Shown piece after piece: positions 1 through 7,255 of a DNA stretch of 28,234 bases. A model generated the notes under the pieces. The model made no database searches. It saw only the letters and a program-made list of their open reading frames with translations, and had not been told where the DNA came from. This DNA is from JANMAT01 sp031359995. Its GTDB lineage: Bacteria > Actinomycetota > Acidimicrobiia > Acidimicrobiales > Ilumatobacteraceae. The stretch is taken from the NCBI GenBank assembly GCA_031359995.1, contig JANMAT010000106.1, positions 1-28,234 on the forward strand, in the 5' to 3' direction. Made by a program: the position numbers and the translations under genes. Every line of letters starts with the position of its first letter. Positions within the stretch are counted from its first letter, which is position 1.

Positions 1-897
1 ATCTCCGCCGTGGGTGCCGAAGGTCGACCCGACGTGGTGCACGGCCTGTGGGCGTCGGTCACCGGGTTGGTGGCCGTGGCCGCGGCGCGCCGGTACCGCG
101 CCCCCGGCCTGGTGCACGTGGCCGGCGGCGAGCTGGTGGCCATGCCCGACATCGCCTACGGCGGCGCCCTCGGCCGGGGTGGTCGCCTCATCGCCGCCGG
201 CGGGTTGAAGGGTGCCGACCACGTCACCGTGGCCAGCCACTGGATGGCGGCCCACGTGCGCTCGCGCGGCTACCGCGTGGACGACGTGGTGCCCCTGGGC
301 GTGGACACCGAGCGCTTCCGGCCCGCGGCCGTCGCCGCGCCGGGCGCACCGCCGCGACTCGTGCACATCGGCAGCCTGAACGGGGTGAAGGACCAGGTCA
401 CGCTGCTGAAGGCGTTCGCAACGGTGCGTCGGGCCCGACCCGGCATCACGCTCGACATCGCCGGCGTCGACACGACCGACGGGGCGACGCGCCGCGTGGC
501 CGCCCAGTTCGGCGTGGCCGATGCCGTGCGCTTCCACGGCTTCGTGCCGTCGGACGAGCTCGTCGCGCTGGTGCAAGGGGCCACGCTCCACGTGCTCAGC
601 TCCCGCCACGACGCCGGCCCGGTGGCCGTGCTCGAAGCGGCGGCGTGCGGCGTGCCCACCGTGGGCACGGACGTGGGGCACGTGGCCGATCTGGCCGTCG
701 CCGACCCACCCGGCGCGGTGGCGGTGCCGGTGCGCCACGCCGACGAGCTGGCGGCGGCGATCCTGAGCGTGCTCGCCGACGAACCCCGGCGCGTCGCCCT
801 GGCCTGCGCCGCTCACGCCTTTGCGGTGGTCAACGACCGTCGGGCCACGGTGGCCCGCTTCGACGCGGCCTACCGGCAGCTCCTGGCCAGGCGCTGA
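1..897 (+). CDS. GT4-family glycosyltransferase, 5' end outside the window
   Basis: Frame 1 is open from the first base, so the N-terminal acceptor-binding part lies upstream; about 298 residues are visible. A GT-B fold retaining glycosyltransferase moves a sugar from a nucleotide donor to a glycan, lipid or small-molecule acceptor in the cytosol. The family signs are the inter-domain segment GVDTERFRP near residue 98, the start of the donor domain at VHIGSLNGVKDQVTLLKAF, and the donor-site loop DAGPVAVLEAAACGVPTVGT, a D-x7-E form of the usual E-x7-E motif. No membrane segment is seen. Its 3' end overlaps the convergent kinase-like gene by 28 bases. The acceptor cannot be told; the radical SAM and methyltransferase neighbours suggest a decorated glycan or glycolipid, which is inference. 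Confidence 0.85.
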   Translation: MSAVGAEGRPDVVHGLWASVTGLVAVAAARRYRAPGLVHVAGGELVAMPDIAYGGALGRGGRLIAAGGLKGADHVTVASHWMAAHVRSRGYRVDDVVPLGVDTERFRPAAVAAPGAPPRLVHIGSLNGVKDQVTLLKAFATVRRARPGITLDIAGVDTTDGATRRVAAQFGVADAVRFHGFVPSDELVALVQGATLHVLSSRHDAGPVAVLEAAACGVPTVGTDVGHVADLAVADPPGAVAVPVRHADELAAAILSVLADEPRRVALACAAHAFAVVNDRRATVARFDAAYRQLLARR

Positions 898-1796
898 AGC
901 AGGGTCACTGCCGCCATCGGGTCGGTGCCGCGCTGCAGCACGTGGCAGGGCCGGTCGAGCAGCTCGGCCACGAACGCGGCGGGCAGGTCGGTGCGCTCGG
1001 TGGCCAGGGCCGGACCCCAGAAGCGGTCCTGCGCCTCGGCGGTGTCGATGGGGCGCAGGTCGAGCTCGGTCGACGGGTCCCGGAACACGACCGCGTCCAC
1101 GTGGGCGCCCTTGCGGCGCCGCGACACCGGCGGCTCGACCGGCACCTTCAACCGGTCGGCCCCGGGGTGCAGCACGGCGTCGGCACCGGCCAGTTCGGGA
1201 AAGCGGCCGATGGCTTCCGGCACCAGGAACATGCGCCACGGGTAGCCCCACAGCTGCCCGGCGGGCCGTCCGGCCACCGCGTACGTCCAGTCGTCGGACA
1301 CGATGCGGGCCCCGGCCCGCAGGCACGCGTACGTGAGCGTCGACTTGCCGGCGCCCGACGGGCCCCGCAGCAGCAGGTGTCGTGACCCGAAGCCGACCAG
1401 CCCGGCGTGCACGGCCCGCAGCTGCCCCGAGTTGATGAGCAGGGTCGACGCCGCACCCTCCACGCACATGCGCACGGCGTCGGGGATGGCGAGCAGGGCC
1501 GGCGGCAGGGTGAGCTCGGCGGTGCCGATGTTGGCGTCGGCCAGCAGCGTGCCGCTGCCGCAGCGCAGCGTGAGCCGGCCGGCGGTGAAGGTCGTGCGGG
1601 TGACCGGCCACGCCGGGTCGAGGTCGGTGTCGGCGCCGGTACGGGCCACGAGGCGGAAGTCGCCGATGGCACCGGCATCGGTGGGGTAGCGGGCGAGGGC
1701 CACGCCCAGGGCGTCGAGCACGCGTCGGTCATCGGCTTCGACACGGAACGTCGCGCCGAAGGGACGCACCGTGCGGGTGAGGAGGGTGGGGGCCAT
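870..1796 (-). CDS. HPr-kinase-like P-loop protein (308 aa)
   Basis: The protein resembles the C-terminal catalytic domain of HPr(Ser) kinase/phosphorylase: a Walker A loop GPSGAGKST at residues 145-153 follows the strand AVHAGLVGFGSRHLLL, and then comes the SDD motif at 167-169 (VSDDW). The first 130 residues are not recognised. True HPrK acts on HPr of the sugar phosphotransferase system, but stand-alone homologues of this type often sit in peptide- or glycan-modification clusters, where their substrate is mostly unknown. The ATG at 1796 was chosen because the 50 codons upstream look non-coding and run into the promoter and start of the divergent radical SAM gene. The gene points against the other genes of the cluster and its end overlaps the glycosyltransferase. 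Phosphorylation of a cluster intermediate or carrier is a guess. Confidence 0.75.
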   Translation of the reverse strand: MAPTLLTRTVRPFGATFRVEADDRRVLDALGVALARYPTDAGAIGDFRLVARTGADTDLDPAWPVTRTTFTAGRLTLRCGSGTLLADANIGTAELTLPPALLAIPDAVRMCVEGAASTLLINSGQLRAVHAGLVGFGSRHLLLRGPSGAGKSTLTYACLRAGARIVSDDWTYAVAGRPAGQLWGYPWRMFLVPEAIGRFPELAGADAVLHPGADRLKVPVEPPVSRRRKGAHVDAVVFRDPSTELDLRPIDTAEAQDRFWGPALATERTDLPAAFVAELLDRPCHVLQRGTDPMAAVTLLQRLARSCR

Positions 1797-1867
1797 GGGT
1801 GGGGAACGGACACCGACGGGAGGAGAAATCGGGCGCCCCGCATCGTGGCACGTCCCATCGGGCGCAG

Positions 1868-1873
1868 TACGGT
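1868..1873 (+). promoter_or_regulatory. -10 box TACGGT of the radical SAM gene
   Basis: TACGGT fits the actinobacterial TANNNT consensus and ends 8 bases before the ATG at 1882. No Shine-Dalgarno sequence lies between, so the mRNA is probably leaderless. This supports 1882 as the start. Confidence 0.6.
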
Positions 1874-1881
1874 TCGCAGCC

Positions 1882-3273
1882 ATGCCCGACGTGATGCTGA
1901 CGCATGGATACTTCCTGTGGGAGGACGCCAACGAGCGCGCCATCATGAAGCCGTACCCGCCGCTCGGTCTGCTCTACCTGTCGGCCTACCTCAAGCGCTC
2001 GGGTCGCACGGTCGAGGTGTTCGACACCACGTTCTCGTCGCGTGAGGCGGTCACCGAACGCCTGGCGGCCACGCCCGGCGGCGTGCTCGGCATCTACACG
2101 AACCTGATGACGCGCGGCAACGTCGTGTGGCTCATGGGCGAGGCCCGCAAGTACGACTGGACCGTCATCGCCGGTGGTCCCGAGAGCGCGAACTACGCCA
2201 CCGAGTACCTGTCGCACGGGGCCAACGTGGTCATCATCGGTGAGGGCGAGGAGTCGCTGGCCGAGGTGCTCGCCGCGCTGCCCGACAAGGGCGTCGAGGG
2301 CCTGCACGACGTGCCCGGCGTGGTGTTCCGCGACCACACCGGTCGCATCGTCACCAACGAGGCGCGAGCCCAGATCCGCGACCTCGACTCGTTGCCGTGG
2401 CCCGATCGCGACGCCATCGACCTGCAGCGCTACGTCGACGTGTGGCGCGAGCACCACGGCATGGGCAGCGTGAACCTGATCACCGCTCGCGGGTGCCCCT
2501 ACAAGTGCAACTGGTGCTCGCACGCCACCTACGGCCACACCCACCGCCGCCGCTCGCCCGCCGACTGCGCCGACGAGGTGGCCGACATCATGGCCCGCTT
2601 CCAGCCCGACCAGGTCTGGTACGCCGACGACGTGTTCACCATCAGCCACAAGTGGCTGTTCGAGTACGCCGCCGAGCTGAAGAAGCGCAACCTGCGCGTG
2701 CCGTTCGAGACCATCTCGCGCGCCGATCGCATGCGCAAGGAAGAGGTCATGGCCACCCTGGCCGAGATGGGCTGCTACCGCATCTGGATCGGTTCCGAGA
2801 GCGGCAGCCAGAAGGTGCTCGACGAGATGCAGCGCGGCGTCACCACCGACGAGGTGCGGTGGGCCACCAAGACCGCACAGAAGTACGGCATGGAAGTCGG
2901 CATGTTCCTCATGTGGGGCTACGAGGGTGAGACCATCGACGACATCGAGGCGACCATCGAGCACGTGAAGGCGACCAACCCCGACATCTTCTTCACCACG
3001 GTCTCGTATCCGATCAAGGGCACCGGCTACTACGCCCGGGTCGCCGACAAGTTGCGCATCATGGGCGACTGGGCGACCACGACCGACCGCGACTTGAAGA
3101 TCGCCGGTCGCCATTCGAAGGACTACTACGCCCATGCCGATGCCTGGCTGCGGGCCGAGGTCGACGCGTTCCGGCTCGACGGCATCGACGGGCCCGGCGC
3201 CGCGGCGAAGCGGGCCGAGGCGGCCGCGGCGCACGAGCTGCTGCTCGCCACCGCCGGCGAGGTGGAGGCCTGA
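1882..3273 (+). CDS. B12-binding-domain radical SAM enzyme (463 aa)
   Basis: The N-terminal third is a cobalamin-binding-like Rossmann domain with the family landmarks KPYPPLGLLYLSAYL (residues 23-37), GGPES (98-102) and GEGEESL (120-126). The radical SAM core follows with the CX3CX2C cluster motif at Cys205, Cys209 and Cys212 (GCPYKCNWC), which would hold the [4Fe-4S] cluster that cleaves S-adenosylmethionine. Enzymes of this build methylate unactivated carbons or rearrange ring systems in natural products, lipids and tetrapyrroles. The start is fixed by the leaderless -10 box. The stop overlaps the proposed start of the next methyltransferase, so the three plus-strand genes form one coupled unit. 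The substrate is unknown, and whether cobalamin is really bound cannot be told from sequence. Confidence 0.9.
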   Translation: MPDVMLTHGYFLWEDANERAIMKPYPPLGLLYLSAYLKRSGRTVEVFDTTFSSREAVTERLAATPGGVLGIYTNLMTRGNVVWLMGEARKYDWTVIAGGPESANYATEYLSHGANVVIIGEGEESLAEVLAALPDKGVEGLHDVPGVVFRDHTGRIVTNEARAQIRDLDSLPWPDRDAIDLQRYVDVWREHHGMGSVNLITARGCPYKCNWCSHATYGHTHRRRSPADCADEVADIMARFQPDQVWYADDVFTISHKWLFEYAAELKKRNLRVPFETISRADRMRKEEVMATLAEMGCYRIWIGSESGSQKVLDEMQRGVTTDEVRWATKTAQKYGMEVGMFLMWGYEGETIDDIEATIEHVKATNPDIFFTTVSYPIKGTGYYARVADKLRIMGDWATTTDRDLKIAGRHSKDYYAHADAWLRAEVDAFRLDGIDGPGAAAKRAEAAAAHELLLATAGEVEA

Positions 3274-4040
3274 GCGCCGCCAGCCCCTTCGACGCCGAGG
3301 CTGCCGTCTACGACGACGTCTTCTCGCGCACCACGCTGGGCCGCCGCTACCGTGCCGCCGTCGACCGCTCGTTGCAGTGGGCCTTCGCGCCCGGCGGCCG
3401 CGTGCTCGAGCTGAACTGCGGCACCGGTGAGGACGCCGTTGCTCTGGCGTGCCGTGGTGTGCACGTGGTGGCCACCGACGCGTCGGCGGCGATGGTCGCC
3501 GCGACGCGGGCCAAGGCCGACGCCGCCGGCGTCGGCCAGTTCGTCGCCACGCGCGCGCTCACCATCGAGCAGGCCGCGAGCGCCGACGGCCCGTTCGACG
3601 GGGTGCTGTCGAACTTCGGGGGGCTGAACTGCGTGACCGATCTCGGCGCCGCCGCCCACGCCATCGCGTCGGTGGTGCGGCCCGGCGGCCGGGCCGTGCT
3701 GTGCATCATGGGTCCGGTGGTGCCGTGGGAGTGGGCGTGGTTCCTCGGTCACGGCCAGCCCGGCAAGGCGGTGCGCCGCCTGCGTCGCTCGGTCGAGTGG
3801 CGCGGTCTCGAGGTGCGGTACCCGTCGGTGGGTCGCGCCGTGCGGGCGTTCGCGCCCGACTTCACGCTGCACCGCCGTTGGGGCGCCGGGGTGGCGCTGC
3901 CGCCGCCGTACACCGAGCCGTGGGCGGCCCGCCACACCGGGCTCGTGGGCACCCTCGACCGCATCGACCGTCGCATCGAGGCGTGGCCGGGCGCCGCCGC
4001 GCTGGCCGACCACTACGTGCTCGAGCTCGTGCGCCGATGA
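3270..4040 (+). CDS. class I SAM-dependent methyltransferase (256 aa, probable CTG start)
   Basis: The SAM-binding motif I reads VLELNCGTG (residues 45-53 from the proposed start), followed by an acidic strand end VVATDAS and a motif IV-like segment LSNFGGLNC. The fold is a Rossmann methyltransferase; the target is unknown. The first ATG in frame (3372) would cut off the helices before motif I. Coding sense continues upstream to CTG at 3270, which overlaps the TGA of the radical SAM gene as CTGA and has GAGG 7 bases upstream inside AGGTGGAGG. No ATG, GTG or TTG lies between this point and 3372 in frame. The stop overlaps the next gene as ATGA, so translation is coupled on both sides. The start codon is the least certain part. 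Confidence 0.75.
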   Translation: MSAASPFDAEAAVYDDVFSRTTLGRRYRAAVDRSLQWAFAPGGRVLELNCGTGEDAVALACRGVHVVATDASAAMVAATRAKADAAGVGQFVATRALTIEQAASADGPFDGVLSNFGGLNCVTDLGAAAHAIASVVRPGGRAVLCIMGPVVPWEWAWFLGHGQPGKAVRRLRRSVEWRGLEVRYPSVGRAVRAFAPDFTLHRRWGAGVALPPPYTEPWAARHTGLVGTLDRIDRRIEAWPGAAALADHYVLELVRR

Positions 4041-4957
4041 ACGCGCCCGACTGGCGCTGGGCGTGTCCGGCGTGCCGCACGGCGCTGATGCCCGACGGCG
4101 CCGACGCGCTGGCGTGCCGGTCGTGCCCGGCGCGCTACGAGCGTCGGGAGGGCATCTGGCGGTTCCTCACCGACGCCGAGGTCGCGCGCTACGAGCGGTT
4201 CCTTGCCGAGTACGAGATGATTCGTCGCGCCGAGGGGCGTGGCTCCACCGATCCGGCGTACTACCGCGCCCTGCCCGTCGTGGCCGATGACGATCTGTTG
4301 CGCGACCAGTGGCGCATGCGGGCCACGTCGTGGCGTCACGCCCGGGCGCTCGTGCTCGACGGCGGGGCCGCACCGGCACGGGTGCTCGACCTGGGCGCCG
4401 GCCTCGGCTGGTTGAGCCATCAGCTCGCCCGCGCCGGGCACCACCCCCTCGCCGTCGACCTGAGCGTCGACGACCTCGACGGGTTGGGCGCGGCGCGCCA
4501 CCTGGACCCGATGTGGCCGCGCGTCCAGGCCGAGTTCGACCACCTGCCCCTCGCCGACGGCGAGGCCGACGTGGTGATCTTCAACGCGTCGCTGCACTAC
4601 AGCGTCGACTACGCCGTCACGCTGGCCGAGGCCCTGCGGGTGCTGCGGCCCGGCGGTGCGCTCGTGCTCATGGATTCACCGATCTATCGAGACGCCGAGG
4701 CCGGCCGGTCGATGGTGTCAGAACGTCAGATCGACTTCGAGCAGCGCTTCGGCACCCGCTCGGACTCGGTACCGTCGATCGGCTTCCTGAGTGTGGCCAT
4801 GCTCGACGAGTTGGCCGAAGGGCTCGGCGTCACGTGGCAGCGCGTCACGCCGTGGTACGGCTGGCGCTGGGCCGTGCGCCCGTGGCGGGCCAAGCTGCGC
4901 CGCCAGCGCGAGCGGTCACGGTTCGAGGTCGTGGTGGGCCGGCGGCGCTCCCCTTAG
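4037..4957 (+). CDS. zinc-ribbon methyltransferase (306 aa)
   Basis: The protein opens with a Trm112-like zinc ribbon: Cys10-x2-Cys13 and Cys27-x2-Cys30, followed by YERREGIWRFL, the usual end of this module. A linker leads to a class I methyltransferase domain with motif I VLDLGAGLGWLS (residues 116-127) and VVIFNASLHYSVD at the motif IV position. Ribbon-plus-methyltransferase proteins of this kind are common in glycan and natural-product clusters. The start overlaps the previous stop as ATGA. It is the last gene of the coupled set; the minus-strand gene beyond ends only 6 bases away. A sugar or lipid O- or C-methyltransferase role is inferred from context only. Confidence 0.8.
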   Translation: MNAPDWRWACPACRTALMPDGADALACRSCPARYERREGIWRFLTDAEVARYERFLAEYEMIRRAEGRGSTDPAYYRALPVVADDDLLRDQWRMRATSWRHARALVLDGGAAPARVLDLGAGLGWLSHQLARAGHHPLAVDLSVDDLDGLGAARHLDPMWPRVQAEFDHLPLADGEADVVIFNASLHYSVDYAVTLAEALRVLRPGGALVLMDSPIYRDAEAGRSMVSERQIDFEQRFGTRSDSVPSIGFLSVAMLDELAEGLGVTWQRVTPWYGWRWAVRPWRAKLRRQRERSRFEVVVGRRRSP

Positions 4958-4963
4958 CTGCGG

Positions 4964-5143
4964 TCAGCTCCAGGTCGACCCGAACGAGTTGGGGACCACG
5001 ATCGGATGGCCCTTGGCGCCGACCACGGCGGCGACCTTGGCCGGGTGCGGCTGCGGGGCAGTCTCGGCCTGGGCGGCGCTCGATGCGACGAGTCCGAGGC
5101 CGGTGAGGGCGAGGGCGGCGATGGCTTTGCGGACGGTGATCAC
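4964..5143 (-). CDS. small secreted protein (59 aa)
   Basis: The GTG at 5143 starts a short protein with a classical Sec signal peptide: a basic start (TVRK), a hydrophobic core IAALALTGLGLVAS, and a cleavage site near SAAQA-ET. A strong GAAGGA ribosome-binding site lies 9 bases before the GTG, and a TACGGT box about 35 bases before it. The mature part is only about 35 residues, rich in Pro, Ala and Val, with no recognised domain. It runs away from the kinase gene and shares the intergenic region with it. No function can be given; a cell-envelope or secreted factor is the most one can say. Confidence 0.6.
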   Translation of the reverse strand: MITVRKAIAALALTGLGLVASSAAQAETAPQPHPAKVAAVVGAKGHPIVVPNSFGSTWS

Positions 5144-5178
5144 GAAATGTGTTCCTTCGATGCGAGGGGAGTGACCGC

Positions 5179-5184
5179 ACCGTA
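5179..5184 (-). promoter_or_regulatory. -10 box TACGGT of the small secreted protein gene
   Basis: Read on the minus strand, TACGGT fits TANNNT and lies about 35 bases before the GTG at 5143, leaving room for a short leader with the GAAGGA site. It is half of the palindrome ACCGTACGGT (5179-5188). Confidence 0.45.
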
Positions 5185-5325
5185 CGGTCGTGGCACCGCC
5201 TGCAGTGCCCACCTGCCGAACCCTTGCCGGGATGGTGACCGTTCCACCACGCAGGGCGCAGGTTCTTGACCCCTGCTTGTCGGAGCGACCACGGCGGGCG
5301 CGGTCCCTTCCGCCGGCCGGGGTCG

Positions 5326-5331
5326 TAGGGT
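5326..5331 (+). promoter_or_regulatory. -10 box TAGGGT of the Ser/Thr kinase gene
   Basis: TAGGGT ends 6 bases before the GTG at 5338, so the transcript is probably leaderless. No convincing -35 box was found at 16-18 bases; TTGACC at 5266-5271 is too far upstream for this box. Confidence 0.55.
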
Positions 5332-5337
5332 GCAGCC

Positions 5338-6786
5338 GTGGGACGGGTGCTCGGCGATCGGTACGAGCTGGGGGTGCGCCTCGCCATCGGGGGCATGGCC
5401 GAGGTGTACGAGGCCCACGACCTGCGGCTCGGTCGGCGGGTGGCCATCAAGATCCTGCGCACCGACCTGGGGGACGACAGCGCCCGGGCCCGCTTCGAGC
5501 GCGAGGCGCGCCTGTTGGCCAACCTCGACCACCCCGATGCCGTCACCCTGTTCGACGTCGGTGAGGACGGTCCGCGGCCGTACCTCGTGATGGAGCTGGT
5601 GGACGGGCGCAACCTCGGCGAGCACCTGGGCGACGTCGGCCGGCTCGACGGTGCCGCCGCCGTGGCCGTGATGGACCCGGTGCTGCGCTCGCTGGCTGCC
5701 GCCCACGCCCGCGGCATCCTGCACCGGGACGTGAAGCCGGCGAACATCCTGCTGGGCGACGACGGCCGCGTGCGCCTGGCCGACTTCGGCATCGCCAAGG
5801 TGGTGGCCGACGCCACCAGTGGCCTCACCGTGCCCGGCCTGGTGATCGGCACACCGCGCTACCTGGCCCCCGAGCAGCTGCGCGGTGACGCCGCCACCGT
5901 GCGCTCCGACGTGTTCTCGGCCGGCGTCGTGCTCTACGAGATGCTCGCCGGTGGACCGCCCTTCCCCGACGACGTGCTCCGCTCACCGATGTCGCAGCTG
6001 CACGTGGAGGCGCCGGCGCTCGCCGGGCTGCGGCCCGACGTCGACGCTCGGCTGGCCGCCGTGGCCCACCGTGCCCTGGCGCTCGACCCGGCCGACCGGT
6101 TCGCCAGCGCCGACGACATGCGGCGGGCCCTGATCGACGCGCCGCAGGCCGGCCCGGTCATGCCGCCGACGAAGCTGATGCAACCGGCACCCACCGTCCC
6201 GGTATCGGCGTCGGCGCCGTCTTCGCGTCGTACCGGGATCATCGCTGCGCTGGTCGTCGTCGCCGTCGTCCCCGCCGTCGTCGTGGTGCTGCTCACCCGC
6301 CTCCACGGCGACGGCGGGAGCGCGGCCGACGCGTCGGTGGTGCCCACGTCGGTGGTCGCGACCGCACCGCCGGCGACCACCGCACCGCCGACCACGGTGC
6401 CGCCCACCACCACGACCGCCGCGCCGACCACGACGAGCGCGGTGCCCGCGACCACCACGACGATGGTGGCCACGACGACCACGACGGTGCGGGCCACCAC
6501 GACCACGGCGCGGGCCACGACCACGACCACGCTGTTCCCCACCACGGTCGACGGGCTCGTGCGCCTGCTCACCCCGTCACCCGACGCCGTCGGTGACCGC
6601 GGTTCCGACCTGCTGCCGAAGCTGCAGGCCATCGCGGCCATCAACCCTCGCAAGGCCGGTGGCCGCGATCTGCGCCAGGCGGTGGACGCCGCGCTGGTCG
6701 ACATCGCCCGGTGGCGCAAGGACGGCGGCCTCCACGAGGACTTCGCCGACCGGGCGACCGCGATCCTGCAGTCACTGACGGCGTAG
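5338..6786 (+). CDS. PknB-type membrane Ser/Thr protein kinase (482 aa)
   Basis: Residues 9-265 are a Hanks-type kinase domain: a Gly-rich loop around 16-22 (AIGGMAEVY), Lys38 in VAIK, Glu56 in helix C, the catalytic loop HRDVKPAN with Asp131, and DFG at 149-151. A linker leads to one membrane helix at about 300-320 (IIAALVVVAVVPAVVVVLL). Outside lies a Thr/Pro-rich stalk (about 343-403), then a helical domain of some 80 residues. It has no PASTA repeats, unlike true PknB. It is predicted to sense a signal outside the cell and phosphorylate Ser/Thr on cytosolic proteins. Start GTG is set by the leaderless -10 box and gives the normal kinase N-terminus (GRVLGDRYELG). The nearby small secreted protein could be a partner, but nothing in the sequence shows that. 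Confidence 0.92.
   Translation: MGRVLGDRYELGVRLAIGGMAEVYEAHDLRLGRRVAIKILRTDLGDDSARARFEREARLLANLDHPDAVTLFDVGEDGPRPYLVMELVDGRNLGEHLGDVGRLDGAAAVAVMDPVLRSLAAAHARGILHRDVKPANILLGDDGRVRLADFGIAKVVADATSGLTVPGLVIGTPRYLAPEQLRGDAATVRSDVFSAGVVLYEMLAGGPPFPDDVLRSPMSQLHVEAPALAGLRPDVDARLAAVAHRALALDPADRFASADDMRRALIDAPQAGPVMPPTKLMQPAPTVPVSASAPSSRRTGIIAALVVVAVVPAVVVVLLTRLHGDGGSAADASVVPTSVVATAPPATTAPPTTVPPTTTTAAPTTTSAVPATTTTMVATTTTTVRATTTTARATTTTTLFPTTVDGLVRLLTPSPDAVGDRGSDLLPKLQAIAAINPRKAGGRDLRQAVDAALVDIARWRKDGGLHEDFADRATAILQSLTA
6364..6546 (+). repeat. low-complexity ACC/ACG tract coding the kinase Thr-rich stalk
   Basis: Runs of ACC and ACG codons with GCC, CCG and GTG between give a Thr-, Pro- and Ala-rich segment just outside the membrane. 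It is a likely site of length change by slippage and of glycosylation. It is in frame throughout. Confidence 0.75.
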
Positions 6787-6811
6787 GGCCCCGTCCGGTG
6801 TCGTGGAGTCA

Positions 6812-6817
6812 TACCCT
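6812..6817 (+). promoter_or_regulatory. -10 box TACCCT of the PH-domain gene
   Basis: TACCCT fits TANNNT in the 75-base gap after the kinase gene. It leaves a leader of about 38 bases that contains the AGGAGG ribosome-binding site at 6851-6856. Confidence 0.4.
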
Positions 6818-6861
6818 CGAAATCGTGGCGAGCGGTGGGCTCGCGACACGAGGAGGCCACG

Positions 6862-7239
6862 ATGGGCATCATCAGCGCGATGTCGGGGAACGCCGGCGAG
6901 ATCTCGGCCGAGGACGCGGCGCTGGCCCTCGGCGCGGTGTTGATGCCGGGTGAGCAGGTGCACAAGGCGTACCAGGTGGGTCGTGACCTGTTCGTCTTCA
7001 CCGAGCGACGGCTGGTCCTGGTGGACCGCCAGGGGTTGACCGGGAGCAAGGTGGAGTACCACTCGCTGCCGTACCGCTCCATCACCCACTTCTCGATCGA
7101 GACCGCCGGCCACTTCGACCTCGATGCCGAGCTCAAGGTGTGGATCACCGGCAACCCCCTGCCGATCCAGCGGGAGTTCAACAAGAAGGTCAACGTCTAC
7201 GAGGTCCAGGCTGTCCTCGGTCACTACGTCATGCGGTGA
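6862..7239 (+). CDS. bacterial PH-domain protein (125 aa)
   Basis: The whole protein matches the bacterial pleckstrin-homology-like family (bPH_1 type): after a short helical lead (MGIISAMSGNAGEISAED) come a GEQVHKAYQVGRDLFVFTE segment, RLVLVDRQG, the conserved SLPYRSITHFSIETAG core and a final helix VYEVQAVLGHYVM. Members are small cytosolic proteins of unknown role, often stress-linked. ATG at 6862 was chosen over an upstream in-frame ATG because AGGAGG lies 5 bases before it. It has its own candidate promoter after the kinase gene, so co-transcription is possible but not needed. The basic and hydrophobic pattern gives no clear ligand. Confidence 0.8.
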   Translation: MGIISAMSGNAGEISAEDAALALGAVLMPGEQVHKAYQVGRDLFVFTERRLVLVDRQGLTGSKVEYHSLPYRSITHFSIETAGHFDLDAELKVWITGNPLPIQREFNKKVNVYEVQAVLGHYVMR

Positions 7240-7243
7240 TGTC

Positions 7244-7249
7244 TACGCT
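7244..7249 (+). promoter_or_regulatory. -10 box TACGCT of the crotonase gene
   Basis: TACGCT ends 6 bases before the ATG at 7256, the leaderless layout. It favours 7256 over the longer reading from 7124, which would overlap the PH-domain gene. Confidence 0.55.
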
Positions 7250-7255
7250 CCGGTC

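Noticed and set aside
1729..3234. Open frame of 501 codons antisense to the radical SAM gene
   Set aside because: It is a shadow frame; the plus strand carries an intact iron-sulfur motif and B12-type domain.
5179..5188. Palindrome ACCGTACGGT as a regulator site
   Set aside because: It is short and explained by a TACGGT -10 box read on the minus strand.
6364..6546. Repeated ACC/ACG tract as a possible CRISPR or tandem DNA repeat
   Set aside because: There are no spacers or conserved repeat units; it is in-frame coding for a Thr-rich stalk.
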